This document shows positions 16,380 to 27,106 of a stretch of DNA of 39,424 nucleotides, one piece after another. The position numbers and the translations under genes were made by a program. The DNA lies in assembly GCA_947479475.1 (NCBI GenBank), contig CANJZW010000042.1, forward strand, positions 1 to 39,424, given 5' to 3'. The first letter of the stretch is position 1; every line of letters starts with the position of its first letter. Source of the DNA: Chthoniobacteraceae bacterium. GTDB taxonomy: Bacteria > Verrucomicrobiota > Verrucomicrobiia > Chthoniobacterales > Chthoniobacteraceae. Below the pieces are notes generated by a model that saw only the letters and a program-made list of their open reading frames with translations, had not been told where the DNA came from and ran no database searches.

Positions 16380-17315
16380 ATGCTGTCGTTTCTTCAATCT
16401 TGCCTTCGCCGCGTCACTGCTGGAGTTCTTCCGGCTACGTTGTGCGCTGGGCTTTTGATGAGTTCCAGCGCCTTTGCCGCCGAAGTCTCCCACGCCCCCG
16501 GGGCGCATGAGGCGCTGCCGGCTGCAGCTCCCGTTTTATTTCACATTGGACCCCTTCCAGTGAGCAATTCAATGGTGTTGATGTGGATTGTTGCGGCCAT
16601 CGTTATTTCTGTGGCACGAGCGGCTACGCACAACATCCAGCACGTGCCGGCCGGCATCCAAAACTTCGTCGAGTGGATTGTGGAAAGCCTGCGTAATTTC
16701 CTAGAGAGTGTCATTGGTCGCGGCCTGACGGCACAGACCTTTTGGTTTTTCGCGTCCGCTTTCATTTTTATTCTGGCGTCAAATTGGTTCGGGCTCGTTC
16801 CGGGCGTGGGCACAGTGGGTTGGGGGACCCCGGATGCCAATGGCGTTCTCCATCATATCAGCCGCCCTTTGCTGCGCGGTTCCAATGCGGATTTGAACAT
16901 GACTCTGGCGATGTCTATCGTGTTCTTTATCGCGTGGACTTATTGGGCTCTTAAAGCGAACGGAATTGGCGGCTTCTTAATGCATATCTTCGGCCCGAGA
17001 GGTGATTCCAAGGGGTTCCTGAAAGTCGTGCTGGTTTTGGTGTTTCTCGCCGTTGGCGTGTTGGAAATGGTCTCGATTCTTTTCCGGCCGGTTTCCCTTT
17101 CCTTTCGCTTGTACGGGAATGTTTTCGCTGGCGAAAATATGCTTGAAGCAATGTCGAATCTCGTCCCTGCGCTGGCACCCTTGCTCCCAGTACCGTTTTA
17201 CTTTTTGGAGCTCTTGGTTGGATTTGTTCAAGCGCTCGTCTTCACTTTGTTAACCGCTGTTTTCACTCTGCTTATTTGTGATCATGGAGACAGCCATAAC
17301 GAAGCTCACCACTAA
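16380..17315 (+). CDS. atpB: ATP synthase subunit a
   Basis: Membrane stator subunit that, with the c-ring, forms the proton path of Fo. The 311-residue protein begins with a cleavable-looking signal sequence ('AGVLPATLCAGLLMSSSAFAA', about 14-34), which many non-enterobacterial subunits a carry. The essential arginine is Arg243 in 'SLSFRLYGNVFAGE', equivalent to E. coli aArg210. 'FWFFASAFIFILASNWFGLV' (121-140) and the final 'LVGFVQALVFTLLTAVF' are the matching membrane helices. It is the first gene of the operon; no atpI or atpZ precedes it. atpE follows after 106 bases. Confidence 0.96.
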   Translation: MLSFLQSCLRRVTAGVLPATLCAGLLMSSSAFAAEVSHAPGAHEALPAAAPVLFHIGPLPVSNSMVLMWIVAAIVISVARAATHNIQHVPAGIQNFVEWIVESLRNFLESVIGRGLTAQTFWFFASAFIFILASNWFGLVPGVGTVGWGTPDANGVLHHISRPLLRGSNADLNMTLAMSIVFFIAWTYWALKANGIGGFLMHIFGPRGDSKGFLKVVLVLVFLAVGVLEMVSILFRPVSLSFRLYGNVFAGENMLEAMSNLVPALAPLLPVPFYFLELLVGFVQALVFTLLTAVFTLLICDHGDSHNEAHH

Positions 17316-17421
17316 CCACTGGGCCGCTTTATTAGGCCGGTATACTGCTGAATCCTTTCGGGCGCCCGACCGTGGCAAGACTGCGGGGGCGTTCGGTAAC
17401 CAAACCAAAAAAACAAGTACG

Positions 17422-17643
17422 ATGAACATTGCAACCAACCTCGCTGATATCTCCGGAAACATCCACATCGGTCTGGCCGCTCTAGGGTCCGCTCTGGCTG
17501 TAGGTTTGATTGGACTCAAGGCCTCTGAGGCAGTGGGCCGCAATCCAGGGGCGGCGACGCCCATTTTGATTCAGGCTATTCTGAGTTCTGCCTTGGCTGA
17601 AGGGATCGTATTCTTCGCGATCTTCCTCGCAAAGGGTCAGTAA
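17422..17643 (+). CDS. atpE: ATP synthase subunit c
   Basis: Rotor-ring proteolipid of Fo, two membrane helices, 73 residues from ATG 17422 (MNIATNLAD). The ion-binding carboxylate is Glu60 in 'SSALAEGIVFF', and the polar loop is 'GRNPGAA' (39-45). The residue after the carboxylate is Gly and the helix-1 position that is Gln in sodium-type rings is Val27, so the Na+ ligands are absent and proton coupling is the likelier reading. A stable hairpin with a T-tract follows directly (17656-17692), between this gene and atpF. Confidence 0.95.
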   Translation: MNIATNLADISGNIHIGLAALGSALAVGLIGLKASEAVGRNPGAATPILIQAILSSALAEGIVFFAIFLAKGQ

Positions 17644-17655
17644 TCGCCTTTCCTT

Positions 17656-17692
17656 TGCGCGGGGCGGCATCAATCCGTCCCGCGCAGTTTTT
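17656..17692 (+). terminator. Terminator-like hairpin between atpE and atpF
   Basis: TGCGCGGGGCGG (17656-17667) pairs with CCGTCCCGCGCA (17675-17686) over 12 positions with one G-U pair and a 7-base loop, followed by GTTTTT. It has all marks of an intrinsic terminator but lies inside the atp operon, 13 bases after the atpE stop. Partial termination or protection of the upstream mRNA end would raise subunit c relative to the rest. Confidence 0.7.
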
Positions 17693-17710
17693 CCCAACGC
17701 CGCACAAAAT

Positions 17711-18262
17711 ATGCTTTTAACCGTCATTCTCGCCTCCTCTCAGGAAGGCCTTATGGGAACCGCCGCGTCTGTCGGAGAGACCTTCGGCTTCAACACTTGG
17801 GCCTTTGTGGCGCAGGTGCTTTCCTTTTCCATCGTGTGCGCCGTCCTCTATAAGTTCGCGTACCATCCGATTTTGAAATTGCTTGAGGACCGTCGGCAGC
17901 AGATCGAATTCACCTATCGCGAAGCGGCCGCAATCAAGGTTCAGGTGGCTGATGCGGAACGCCGCGCTAACGATATTGTAGTCCAGGCCTCCTCGGGCGC
18001 GCACAAGATTGTGGAGGAAGCAAAGGTTGCCGCTCAAGAATTCCAAGAAAAACAAATCGGGCAGGCCAAACAGGACGCTGAAGATTTGATCACCAAGGCC
18101 CGCGAGGCAACCAAACGGGATTACGACCGTATGCTCGTTGAACTCAAGGGGGAAGTGGCTCGACTCGTCGTAGAAACGACCGCCAAGGTCACGGGCCGGA
18201 TCCTGACGCCTGAAGACCAGCGCCGCCTGGTTGAAGAGGCTAACCGCGAGATCGCCGCTTAA
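17711..18262 (+). CDS. atpF: ATP synthase subunit b
   Basis: Peripheral stalk subunit: a single membrane helix near the N-terminus ('WAFVAQVLSFSIVCAVLYKFAY' begins about residue 30) followed by a long charged coiled coil ('ADAERRANDIVVQASSGAHK' and 'REATKRDYDRMLVELKGEVA'), ending in the delta-binding region 'VTGRILTPEDQRRLVEEA'. At 183 residues it has ordinary length, with about 25 extra residues before the membrane helix. Only one b gene is present, so the stalk should be a homodimer. The ATG at 17711 has no Shine-Dalgarno sequence; an alternative start at the internal 'MGTAASVG' is possible. Confidence 0.94.
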   Translation: MLLTVILASSQEGLMGTAASVGETFGFNTWAFVAQVLSFSIVCAVLYKFAYHPILKLLEDRRQQIEFTYREAAAIKVQVADAERRANDIVVQASSGAHKIVEEAKVAAQEFQEKQIGQAKQDAEDLITKAREATKRDYDRMLVELKGEVARLVVETTAKVTGRILTPEDQRRLVEEANREIAA

Positions 18263-18291
18263 TCGCGTTTAAGAACCCCGTATTTTTTGAT

Positions 18292-18690
18292 ATGAAGGTC
18301 TGCAAAGAAGCCCGCAAAGGCGCCAGGATTCTGTTTGATGCAGTGCGCACAGAGGGGCGCATTGATGAGTCCAAAGTCCGGCTTGCCCTCGCGGCTGTCG
18401 TTGAACGCAGGCCTCCGTTCGAAGGGCAGATCCTTCATGAGTTCTATCGTTTAGTTCGTCTCGAAATTGAGAGCCGGACCGCCAAGATCGAGTCCGCTTC
18501 GCCGCTGGATGCCGCTCAGACAGCTCAAATCGAATCCTCTCTTCGTGAACGTTTCGGTGCTGATATTCGCACCGGATTTTCCGTCAATCCGGAATTAATC
18601 GCCGGTATTCGCGTCCAGATGGGCAGCGACGTCTATGATTCAAACGTGCGTGAGCGCCTCAATCGTCTGCGTTCCGACCTCGCGCACTAA
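18292..18690 (+). CDS. atpH: ATP synthase subunit delta, shortened
   Basis: The delta subunit joins F1 to the peripheral stalk. This one has only 132 residues, against about 175-180 in most bacteria. The C-terminal half is ordinary, with 'NPELIAGIRVQMGSDVYDSN' and 'VRERLNRLRSDL' matching the family signature. The N-terminal domain, normally a bundle of six helices over about 105 residues, is reduced: 'ARKGARILFDAV' resembles helix 1, and 'LHEFYRLVRLEIESRTAKIE' resembles the last helix, so the middle helices appear to be missing. No upstream in-frame start exists before the end of atpF. It lies between atpF and atpA as usual. Confidence 0.85.
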   Translation: MKVCKEARKGARILFDAVRTEGRIDESKVRLALAAVVERRPPFEGQILHEFYRLVRLEIESRTAKIESASPLDAAQTAQIESSLRERFGADIRTGFSVNPELIAGIRVQMGSDVYDSNVRERLNRLRSDLAH

Positions 18691-18792
18691 AACTGTTCTC
18701 CACCCAGACTCCCCCTTTTTACAGGCTGGGGCTCGAGCTTCCATTCCTTCGTCCTTTTCTTCCACCCTTTCTAAATCGAATTCTGACTTCCA

Positions 18793-20322
18793 ATGAGCAA
18801 CATCCTTCAAGAAATTGCCACCACGATCTCCGGCCTTAAAACGGGCACGAGTCGCTCCAACGTGGGTGTCGTACGCCAGGTCGGCGACGGTGTCGCGCGT
18901 ATCGAAGGTTTGAGCAACGTCATGCTCAACGAGATGATCAAATTTCCAGGAGGCCTCTACGGCATCGCGCTGAACTTGGAAGAAACCGAAGTCGGGGCGA
19001 TTCTACTTGGGGATGACAAAGGCATCACCGAGGGCATGGAAGTCGAGACCACAGGGAAGCTTCTCTCCGTGCCAGTGGGCAAGGAGTTGCTGGGTCGCGT
19101 CGTGAACACCCTTGGTGAAGGCATCGACGGAAAAGGACCTGTGGGATCCAAGGTGGAATATCCAGTGGAAAAAATTGCTCCTGGAATCATCCAGCGGCAG
19201 TCCGTGACTCAGCCGATGAACACCGGGATCATGGCTATCGACGCAATGATTCCAATCGGTCGTGGCCAGCGTGAACTCATCATTGGGGATCGCGCGACCG
19301 GCAAGACCACCATCGCTGTCGATACCATCATCAACAACGCCCGGATCAACAAGGCGAATGCGGGCAAGGAAGGTTTCCGCCCCGTTTATTCAATCTACGT
19401 CGGGATAGGGCAGAAAAACGCAAACATCGCCCGTACAGTGGCGGTTCTGGAAGAGTCTGGCGCCCTGGAGTACACGATTGTGGTTTCCGCCCCCGCTTCC
19501 GACACAGCCACAAACCAGTATCTCGCGCCCTTCGTCGGGTGTGCCATGGGTGAGTGGTTCATGGACAACGGGATGGATGCTCTTATCGTTTTTGACGATC
19601 TTTCCAAACACGCCGTGGCCTACCGCCAGGTTTCCCTCCTGCTGAAGCGTCCCTCAGGTCGTGAAGCTTATCCGGGAGATGTTTTCTATCTTCACTCGCG
19701 TCTCCTCGAGCGCAGTGCGCGTTTGAGCGAAAAGAGCGGCAATGGTTCACTGACAGCGCTTCCGATCATCGAGACACAGGCAGGCGACGTGTCGGCTTAC
19801 ATCCCCACAAACGTGATTTCCATCACGGATGGCCAGATCTACCTTGAGACCGATTTGTTCTATCAGGGCGTCCGCCCGGCAGTTTCCGTGGGGCTTTCCG
19901 TAAGCCGTGTGGGATCGGCGGCGCAGATCAAGGCGATGAAACAGGTTGCCGGTAAGATTAAGGGCGATTTGGCCCAGTTCCGCGAACTGGCAGCCTTCGC
20001 GCAGTTTGGTTCGGACCTTGATGCCAAGACGAAGGCCCAGTTGGACCGCGGTGGCCGTATTGTAGAGCTCTTTAAGCAGACCCAGTACAAGCCGCTTCCA
20101 GTGGAGCTTCAGGCAGCCGTTTTATGGGCTATGCAGAACGGACACTTCGATGAAGTTCCAGTCGCCTCTGTGAAGGACTTTCAAACGAAGTTGCAGGACT
20201 TTTTTGTGACGCGCAAGGATGCGGTGATTACAAAGATTCGGGAAAAGGGCGCCATTGATGATGGGATCACTGCGGACCTCAAAGCGGCGTTGACGGAGTT
20301 CAAGATTTCTTACAAAGCCTAA
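18793..20322 (+). CDS. atpA: ATP synthase subunit alpha
   Basis: Non-catalytic nucleotide-binding subunit of F1, 509 residues as usual. Walker A GDRATGKT is at residues 165-172. The beta-barrel start '[17 protein letters not shown]', '[12 protein letters not shown]'-like segment ('[18 protein letters not shown]') and the family signature '[17 protein letters not shown]' (the arginine-finger region, around residue 355-370) are present. A 102-base gap separates it from atpH; it contains pyrimidine-rich tracts but no convincing terminator. The ATG at 18793 lacks a Shine-Dalgarno sequence. atpG starts five bases after the stop. Confidence 0.98.
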   Translation: MSNILQEIATTISGLKTGTSRSNVGVVRQVGDGVARIEGLSNVMLNEMIKFPGGLYGIALNLEETEVGAILLGDDKGITEGMEVETTGKLLSVPVGKELLGRVVNTLGEGIDGKGPVGSKVEYPVEKIAPGIIQRQSVTQPMNTGIMAIDAMIPIGRGQRELIIGDRATGKTTIAVDTIINNARINKANAGKEGFRPVYSIYVGIGQKNANIARTVAVLEESGALEYTIVVSAPASDTATNQYLAPFVGCAMGEWFMDNGMDALIVFDDLSKHAVAYRQVSLLLKRPSGREAYPGDVFYLHSRLLERSARLSEKSGNGSLTALPIIETQAGDVSAYIPTNVISITDGQIYLETDLFYQGVRPAVSVGLSVSRVGSAAQIKAMKQVAGKIKGDLAQFRELAAFAQFGSDLDAKTKAQLDRGGRIVELFKQTQYKPLPVELQAAVLWAMQNGHFDEVPVASVKDFQTKLQDFFVTRKDAVITKIREKGAIDDGITADLKAALTEFKISYKA

Positions 20323-20327
20323 AGGCG

Positions 20328-22684
<2,357 letters not shown>

Positions 22685-22691
22685 TAAACAT

Positions 22692-22735
22692 CCGCACCTC
22701 TCTCTCTCCGCCTTAAAGCGGGGGAGGGTGTGCGG
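22692..22735 (+). promoter_or_regulatory. Hairpin covering the atpC ribosome-binding region
   Basis: CCGCAC (22692-22697) pairs with GTGCGG (22730-22735) and CCGC (22708-22711) with GCGG (22718-22721); the CT-rich and G-rich segments between can add pairs. The 3' arm contains GGGGGAGGG (22720-22728), the only purine-rich site before atpC. The fold could limit translation of epsilon. This is inference from sequence. Confidence 0.4.
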
Positions 22736-22750
22736 CGACAATCCGTACTG

Positions 22751-23176
22751 ATGGCTGCTACTCTTAAACTCGAAATCTTCACGCCTGAGGCCGTCGCCTA
22801 TCGTGATGATGTGGAAATGGTTTTAATTCCCGCGGAACTGGGGGAGATGGGCGTCTATCCCATGCATGTCCCTCTGATGACGCGAATCAACCCCGGCGAG
22901 CTTGCAGTCACCAAAGACGGCGAGGTTATCTATTTGGCCATCGGGGAGGGTTTTGCGGAAATCACCCAGACCAACGTGCGTGTCCTGGTGGATATGGCAA
23001 TTGAAGAGCGCTTTATTGATGAGAAGGCGGTTGAGGAGGCGATCGAAAGAGCCCAGAAAGACATTCGCGAAGCGATGTTAGGGAATCAGGAAGTGGCGGC
23101 AACTCAGGTAGCCCTCATGAAATCGATGGCCCAATTGAAAGTGCGCCGGCGCAGATACACGCCAGCGGCAAAATAA
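22751..23176 (+). CDS. atpC: ATP synthase subunit epsilon
   Basis: Regulatory subunit at the foot of the rotor that can inhibit ATP hydrolysis. I choose ATG 22751 (MAATLKLEIFTPE, 141 residues) because family homology begins there; an in-frame GTG at 22730 would add seven residues and has GGAGG only two bases upstream, too close to work well. The beta-sandwich includes 'DDVEMVLIPAELGEMGVYP' and 'GEVIYLAIGEGFAEI', and the two C-terminal helices include 'AVEEAIERAQKDIREAM'. It ends the atp operon and is followed by a clear terminator. Confidence 0.93.
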   Translation: MAATLKLEIFTPEAVAYRDDVEMVLIPAELGEMGVYPMHVPLMTRINPGELAVTKDGEVIYLAIGEGFAEITQTNVRVLVDMAIEERFIDEKAVEEAIERAQKDIREAMLGNQEVAATQVALMKSMAQLKVRRRRYTPAAK

Positions 23177-23203
23177 AGGAACTTCCTCCGAGCAGGAATG
23201 ATT

Positions 23204-23235
23204 AAAGGCGGACCTTATGGTCCGCCTTTTGTTTT
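23204..23235. terminator. Bidirectional terminator between atpC and the minus-strand kinase gene
   Basis: AAAGGCGGACC (23204-23214), loop TTAT, GGTCCGCCTTT (23219-23229) form a perfect 11-pair stem with T4GT4 on the plus side and A-rich sequence on the other, so it can serve both converging units. Confidence 0.9.
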
Positions 23236-23249
23236 GTGGCACGGCGCTC

Positions 23250-24719
23250 TTAGATTTGAGGGCCGTGTTCGCGCAAAAGCGCTTCGAGTTTGGTTTGGCA
23301 GGCGCGTGCCTCGCGGTATCGAAGTGCGATTTCTTTTCGAGGAAGCAGAGGTTCCGTTTCTGGCAGAGCTTGAATAGGCATTCCTAGTTTTTCCATCGCA
23401 TAAACAGCGGCACCTCTGATCGAAGCCTCCGGTTCTGGGTTGGCGTACAGGGGTTGATCCAAAATATCCGCAAGACGCTGTAGGGCGGTCAGGGAGTGTT
23501 GGATCCCTCCAGATACCAGAAACTTTGGGGTCTCCTTAGTGGTGGCGACAACGAGATCCGCGATTTGGGCGATACGCTGGTAGGTGGCCTCCGTGATGGC
23601 TTGGAACAAGTCCAGACCAGTCGTGGAGTGGGTGATTCCAAGAATGGATCCTTGGAGATCCTCGTTCCAGGTAGGGGCACGTTCCGCTGCCCAGCAGGGG
23701 AGCACAGTCAGACCGTGGTTCGGTCCCGGCCGGGCGGCGAGGGCGGCCTCCAGTTCCTCAGGATTGCCAGTTTGAAGTTCCCTCAGGCACCACTCCCTTA
23801 GGTTCCCCGCGTTGCTGATCGCCCCGCCCACAAGAAAGCGCTGTGCATCCACACGATAACAGAAAAGTCCGGTAGGGGATTTGGCTTCCGTTCCAGCGCG
23901 CATGATTCGAAGGGCGGCGCTCGTGCCAACATTGATGGCGGCAAGACCGGGAAGTGTGCATCCAGAGCCGAGATTTGAGGCCGCGCCATCTCCAATTGCG
24001 GGAAACCAAGGCACTCCGTTCAGTTCGGGGTAGGTCTCGCCGAGGGAGCCGCCAACGGTGACCGGTTCATCCGAGAGGGGCAGCAAATCTGAGGGAGTGA
24101 GGCCGCATTGGGAGAGTATTTCCGAGTCCCAGTCTAAACGGGTGGGATCAAAAATGCCTGTACCAGTTGCCATTGCAAGGGCACAAACGGCGCGACCCGT
24201 GAGGGTCTGCTGGATCCACTCCGCAGGGGACATCCAGACTTTGACCGAGAGGAAAATCTCGGGTTGATGCTGTTTGAGCCACAGGAGTTTTGCCGGCCAG
24301 AAGGAACTTCTTAGCATGCATCCGGTGCGCGCATGGACGGCTTCCTCCGAAAATAATCCTCGAAGTTGGGCGGCTTCCGGGCGGCAGCGAGCGTCGGCCC
24401 AAGTGATGATTTTGGTGAGAGGCGTGCCACGACTATTGGTGCCGACAAGGCTGTGCCAAAAACAGGAGACGCCCACTCCTGCAATGGGGCGTCCGCGCAG
24501 CGCAGGAGTGGTGCGCGCGACATTGATGGTCTGCGCGATGCATTCCTTGATGGCCTCCAGCAACACGGTTGGATCTAGTTCCGCACCGCCATCGGGCGTG
24601 GTGAGGAGAGGATAGGTGCGTTGGGACGTGGAGGCGACAATCCGGGTTCCTGTCTCATCGAAAAAAGAGGCCCGACTCGAGGATGTTCCTATATCGATGG
24701 CGAGGATAAGCGGGAGCAT
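23250..24719 (-). CDS. FGGY-family carbohydrate kinase, gluconokinase-like
   Basis: A 489-residue sugar kinase of the FGGY family. 'LAIDIGTSSSRASFFDETG' (6-24) is the phosphate-1 motif; 'ITWADARCRPEA' near 108, 'ATGTGIFDPTRLDWDSEIL' near 185 and 'INVGTSAALRIM' near 265 are the patterns I associate with gluconate kinases of this family rather than xylulose or glycerol kinases; the substrate remains inference. 'KFLVSGGIQHSLTALQRLAD' is the adenosine-binding segment. It is the last gene of a minus-strand group gltX-aroE-kinase, 17 bases after aroE. No transporter or other sugar gene lies beside it. Confidence 0.83.
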   Translation of the reverse strand: MLPLILAIDIGTSSSRASFFDETGTRIVASTSQRTYPLLTTPDGGAELDPTVLLEAIKECIAQTINVARTTPALRGRPIAGVGVSCFWHSLVGTNSRGTPLTKIITWADARCRPEAAQLRGLFSEEAVHARTGCMLRSSFWPAKLLWLKQHQPEIFLSVKVWMSPAEWIQQTLTGRAVCALAMATGTGIFDPTRLDWDSEILSQCGLTPSDLLPLSDEPVTVGGSLGETYPELNGVPWFPAIGDGAASNLGSGCTLPGLAAINVGTSAALRIMRAGTEAKSPTGLFCYRVDAQRFLVGGAISNAGNLREWCLRELQTGNPEELEAALAARPGPNHGLTVLPCWAAERAPTWNEDLQGSILGITHSTTGLDLFQAITEATYQRIAQIADLVVATTKETPKFLVSGGIQHSLTALQRLADILDQPLYANPEPEASIRGAAVYAMEKLGMPIQALPETEPLLPRKEIALRYREARACQTKLEALLREHGPQI

Positions 24720-24736
24720 ATTCTAAATACGGTTTG

Positions 24737-25654
24737 TCAGGCTGCGGACGCGCGGAAAAGGCGCAAGGCGGTTCTCATGGCCTCGACTGGAGCCGCGCGC
24801 TGGAACCAGATTTCAAAGGCGAGCGCACCCTGGTGAAGGAGCATTGAAAGCCCGTTGGAAGAGCGTGCACCCACTGTCCGTGCATCCGCGAGGAGTTGAG
24901 TGGGGCGGCTGTAGATGGTGTCGTAGACTAGGTGCTCACGGCGCAGAAACCGGAGTGGAAGAGGGGAGGGATCGCCATCTTTCATTCCCACAGAACTGCA
25001 TTGTAGAATGATGTCCGTCGCTTCCAAATGGGCGGAAAGCGTCACACTGTCAGCCCCCAATGCAGTGACGATTGGGGGAGGTTGTGGAAGTCCCGGAAGA
25101 CTTGCGATTTCTTCGGCAAGCGCAGCGGCCTTTTCCCGGGTGCGGTTGACGAGCGTGATTTTCGGGCAACCTTCCAATGCGCATTGGAGTGCCACGGCCC
25201 TTCCCGCACCGCCTCCCGCGCCGAGGATGAGCACGCGCAATGCCCCGAGGTCCACGCCAAAGTCTTCGGCGATGGCGCGCGTCAGTCCTTTTCCATCGGT
25301 ATTGAATCCGGTGAGCCTGCCCTCTTTAAAGAGCACGGTGTTGACCGCCCCCATGATTCTGGCGTGGGGATCTACGGCGTTTAAGAAAGGCAAAACGGCG
25401 GTCTTGTGTGGGATGGTGAGGTTCACCCCGATAAACGCGGATTCTTTCAGAAGGCGCATGGCCTCGGGAAGCTCCTCCGGTCTAATGTGGATTCTGCCGT
25501 AGGTGTGCAACAGGCCGCAGGCCTCCAGCGCGGCCATGTGCATGGGCGGGGAGGCGGAGTGCGCCACAGGATCGCCGAGGACCGCCAATTGAAGGGGCGC
25601 CGAGCCCTTCCAATGGCGCAGATCTTCCACGGTGAAAACAGCGGGCGTGCTCAC
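24737..25654 (-). CDS. aroE: Shikimate 5-dehydrogenase
   Basis: NADPH-dependent reduction of 3-dehydroshikimate in aromatic amino acid synthesis. The 305-residue protein has the shikimate site 'HSASPPMHMAALE' (near 32), catalytic Lys in 'LTIPHKTAVLPFL', 'NTDGKGL', and the nucleotide site 'LILGAGGGAGRAV' followed by 'LVNRTREKA'. The end 'NGLSMLLHQGALAFEIW' is typical. The start is a GTG that overlaps the gltX stop (GTGA, complement of 25651-25654). An N-terminal leader of about 20 residues precedes the usual family start. Cotranscribed with gltX. Confidence 0.95.
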   Translation of the reverse strand: MSTPAVFTVEDLRHWKGSAPLQLAVLGDPVAHSASPPMHMAALEACGLLHTYGRIHIRPEELPEAMRLLKESAFIGVNLTIPHKTAVLPFLNAVDPHARIMGAVNTVLFKEGRLTGFNTDGKGLTRAIAEDFGVDLGALRVLILGAGGGAGRAVALQCALEGCPKITLVNRTREKAAALAEEIASLPGLPQPPPIVTALGADSVTLSAHLEATDIILQCSSVGMKDGDPSPLPLRFLRREHLVYDTIYSRPTQLLADARTVGARSSNGLSMLLHQGALAFEIWFQRAAPVEAMRTALRLFRASAA

Positions 25655-26988
25655 GGATTGAGTTGAGCTTCCGTCGCGAGGGCGTGCCGGATCCTCGTCA
25701 CGGAGCGCTCCCGGCCCAGGACTTCGAGCATGGGAAAGAGGTTGGGCCCGGAGGCCCGACCAGAAACCGAAACGCGTGTGGGCAATAGCAACTCGTTCGG
25801 TTTTGCGCTGAGTTCGGTTGCCGTTTGTTTCAAGACCGCCTCGATGTTTATGGCGTTCCAGTCAGAGAGTCCCTCAAAGGCGGCGGCAAGGAGCGCGAGG
25901 CGTTCCGCAGCGACGGGGTTTGTGAATGCTTTGCGAACAGCCTCGGGATCAAACGGATAGTCCTCGGTGTAAAAGTAAGTGATCCATGCGGGAATCTCAG
26001 AAAGGACTTTGACCTTTTCACGCACCAGGGCAAGAACCGGGTCGAGAGCTTCGGGTGCGCTGAATGAAATGCCCGCCTTTTGGACAAAGGGCAGACACAT
26101 TTGGCGGTAGCGATCGAGAGGTGTTTTCGCCAAGTGCTGGGAATTGAGCCAGAGGCATTTATCCAAGTCAAAGTGGGCGTTTTTGCGGTTCACCTTTGAG
26201 AGGTCAAAAAGCCGGATGGTCTCCTCAATCTCCAGAAGTTCACGGTCATCCTTTGGCGACCAGCCCAAAAGGGAGAGGTAGTTGCGCACCGCCTCCGGGG
26301 CATAACCAGCCTCAATGTAACCAGTGATGCTCGCGCCCGCATCGCGCTTGCTCATCTTCGAACCATCCTTGTTTAGAATGAGCGGGATGTGGGCGTATTG
26401 CGGCGGCTGGCAACCAAGGGCCTTGAATAGTTCGAGATGCTTTGGAGTATTGGAGAGATGGTCCTCCCCACGGATCACGTGAGAGATGCGCATCTCAATG
26501 TCGTCTACCACGTTCACAAAGTGGAAAATCCAGGAGCCATCTGGCCGCCGTATCGTCATGTCCGGATGTGTTTCCCGATTGGAGAGATCAAATTCGATCC
26601 GACCGCAGACAATGTCGTCGACTACGACGACTTCGCGCAGTGAGCGGAAACGCCAGGCGCCGCCATCCTCGTACAGATGGCCCGAGGCGAGAAGTTGCTG
26701 AAAATATTTTTCGTAGAGATGTTCGCGTTGGGATTGAAAGTACGGCCCGTGACCACCGTCCTTTTCGGGTCCCTCATCCCAGTCGAGACCCAACCAGCGC
26801 AGACCGTCGAGGATCACCTGCACGGCTTCCTGGGTATTGCGAGCCTTGTCGGTGTCCTCGATGCGGAGGACGAACGTGCCGCCATGGTGACGGGCGAAGA
26901 GCCAGTTGAAAAGGGCCGTCCTAGCGCCGCCCACATGCAGGTAACCGGTGGGTGAAGGGGCAAAGCGGACGCGGATTTCGGAGTTCAT
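25651..26988 (-). CDS. gltX: Glutamyl-tRNA synthetase, compact form
   Basis: Class I synthetase that charges tRNA-Glu. The HIGH-type motif lies in 'PSPTGYLHVGGARTALFNW' (11-29) and KMSKR at 211-215. 'VIRGEDHLSNTPKHLELF' matches the family. The protein has 445 residues, shorter than the usual 465-500; after 'ASGHLYEDGG' (about 101-110) it passes directly to 'AWRFRSL', so the CP1 stretch that normally carries the Cys-x-Cys and YDGxCR motifs is missing. A C-terminal anticodon-binding helical domain is present. It starts the minus-strand unit; a tRNA-Glu gene occurs at 36578. Confidence 0.95.
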   Translation of the reverse strand: MNSEIRVRFAPSPTGYLHVGGARTALFNWLFARHHGGTFVLRIEDTDKARNTQEAVQVILDGLRWLGLDWDEGPEKDGGHGPYFQSQREHLYEKYFQQLLASGHLYEDGGAWRFRSLREVVVVDDIVCGRIEFDLSNRETHPDMTIRRPDGSWIFHFVNVVDDIEMRISHVIRGEDHLSNTPKHLELFKALGCQPPQYAHIPLILNKDGSKMSKRDAGASITGYIEAGYAPEAVRNYLSLLGWSPKDDRELLEIEETIRLFDLSKVNRKNAHFDLDKCLWLNSQHLAKTPLDRYRQMCLPFVQKAGISFSAPEALDPVLALVREKVKVLSEIPAWITYFYTEDYPFDPEAVRKAFTNPVAAERLALLAAAFEGLSDWNAINIEAVLKQTATELSAKPNELLLPTRVSVSGRASGPNLFPMLEVLGRERSVTRIRHALATEAQLNP

Positions 26989-27106
26989 ACGGACTGGTAA
27001 GGCTGCAAACCAAGCGGCTTGGGAGCGAGCAAAAACGCGGATTCTGTGCAGTAATCCAAGCGAAGCGGTGGAGGTAGTTGGTGCAGAAACGACCTGGATG
27101 TCCTAA

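Noticed and set aside
22730..22750. GTG start for atpC
   Set aside because: It would add seven unrelated residues, and GGAGG is only two bases away. ATG 22751 matches the family start.
23236..23252. A second sigma-54 promoter (TGGCACG at 23237)
   Set aside because: The -12 part does not match, and the site lies at the end of two converging genes.
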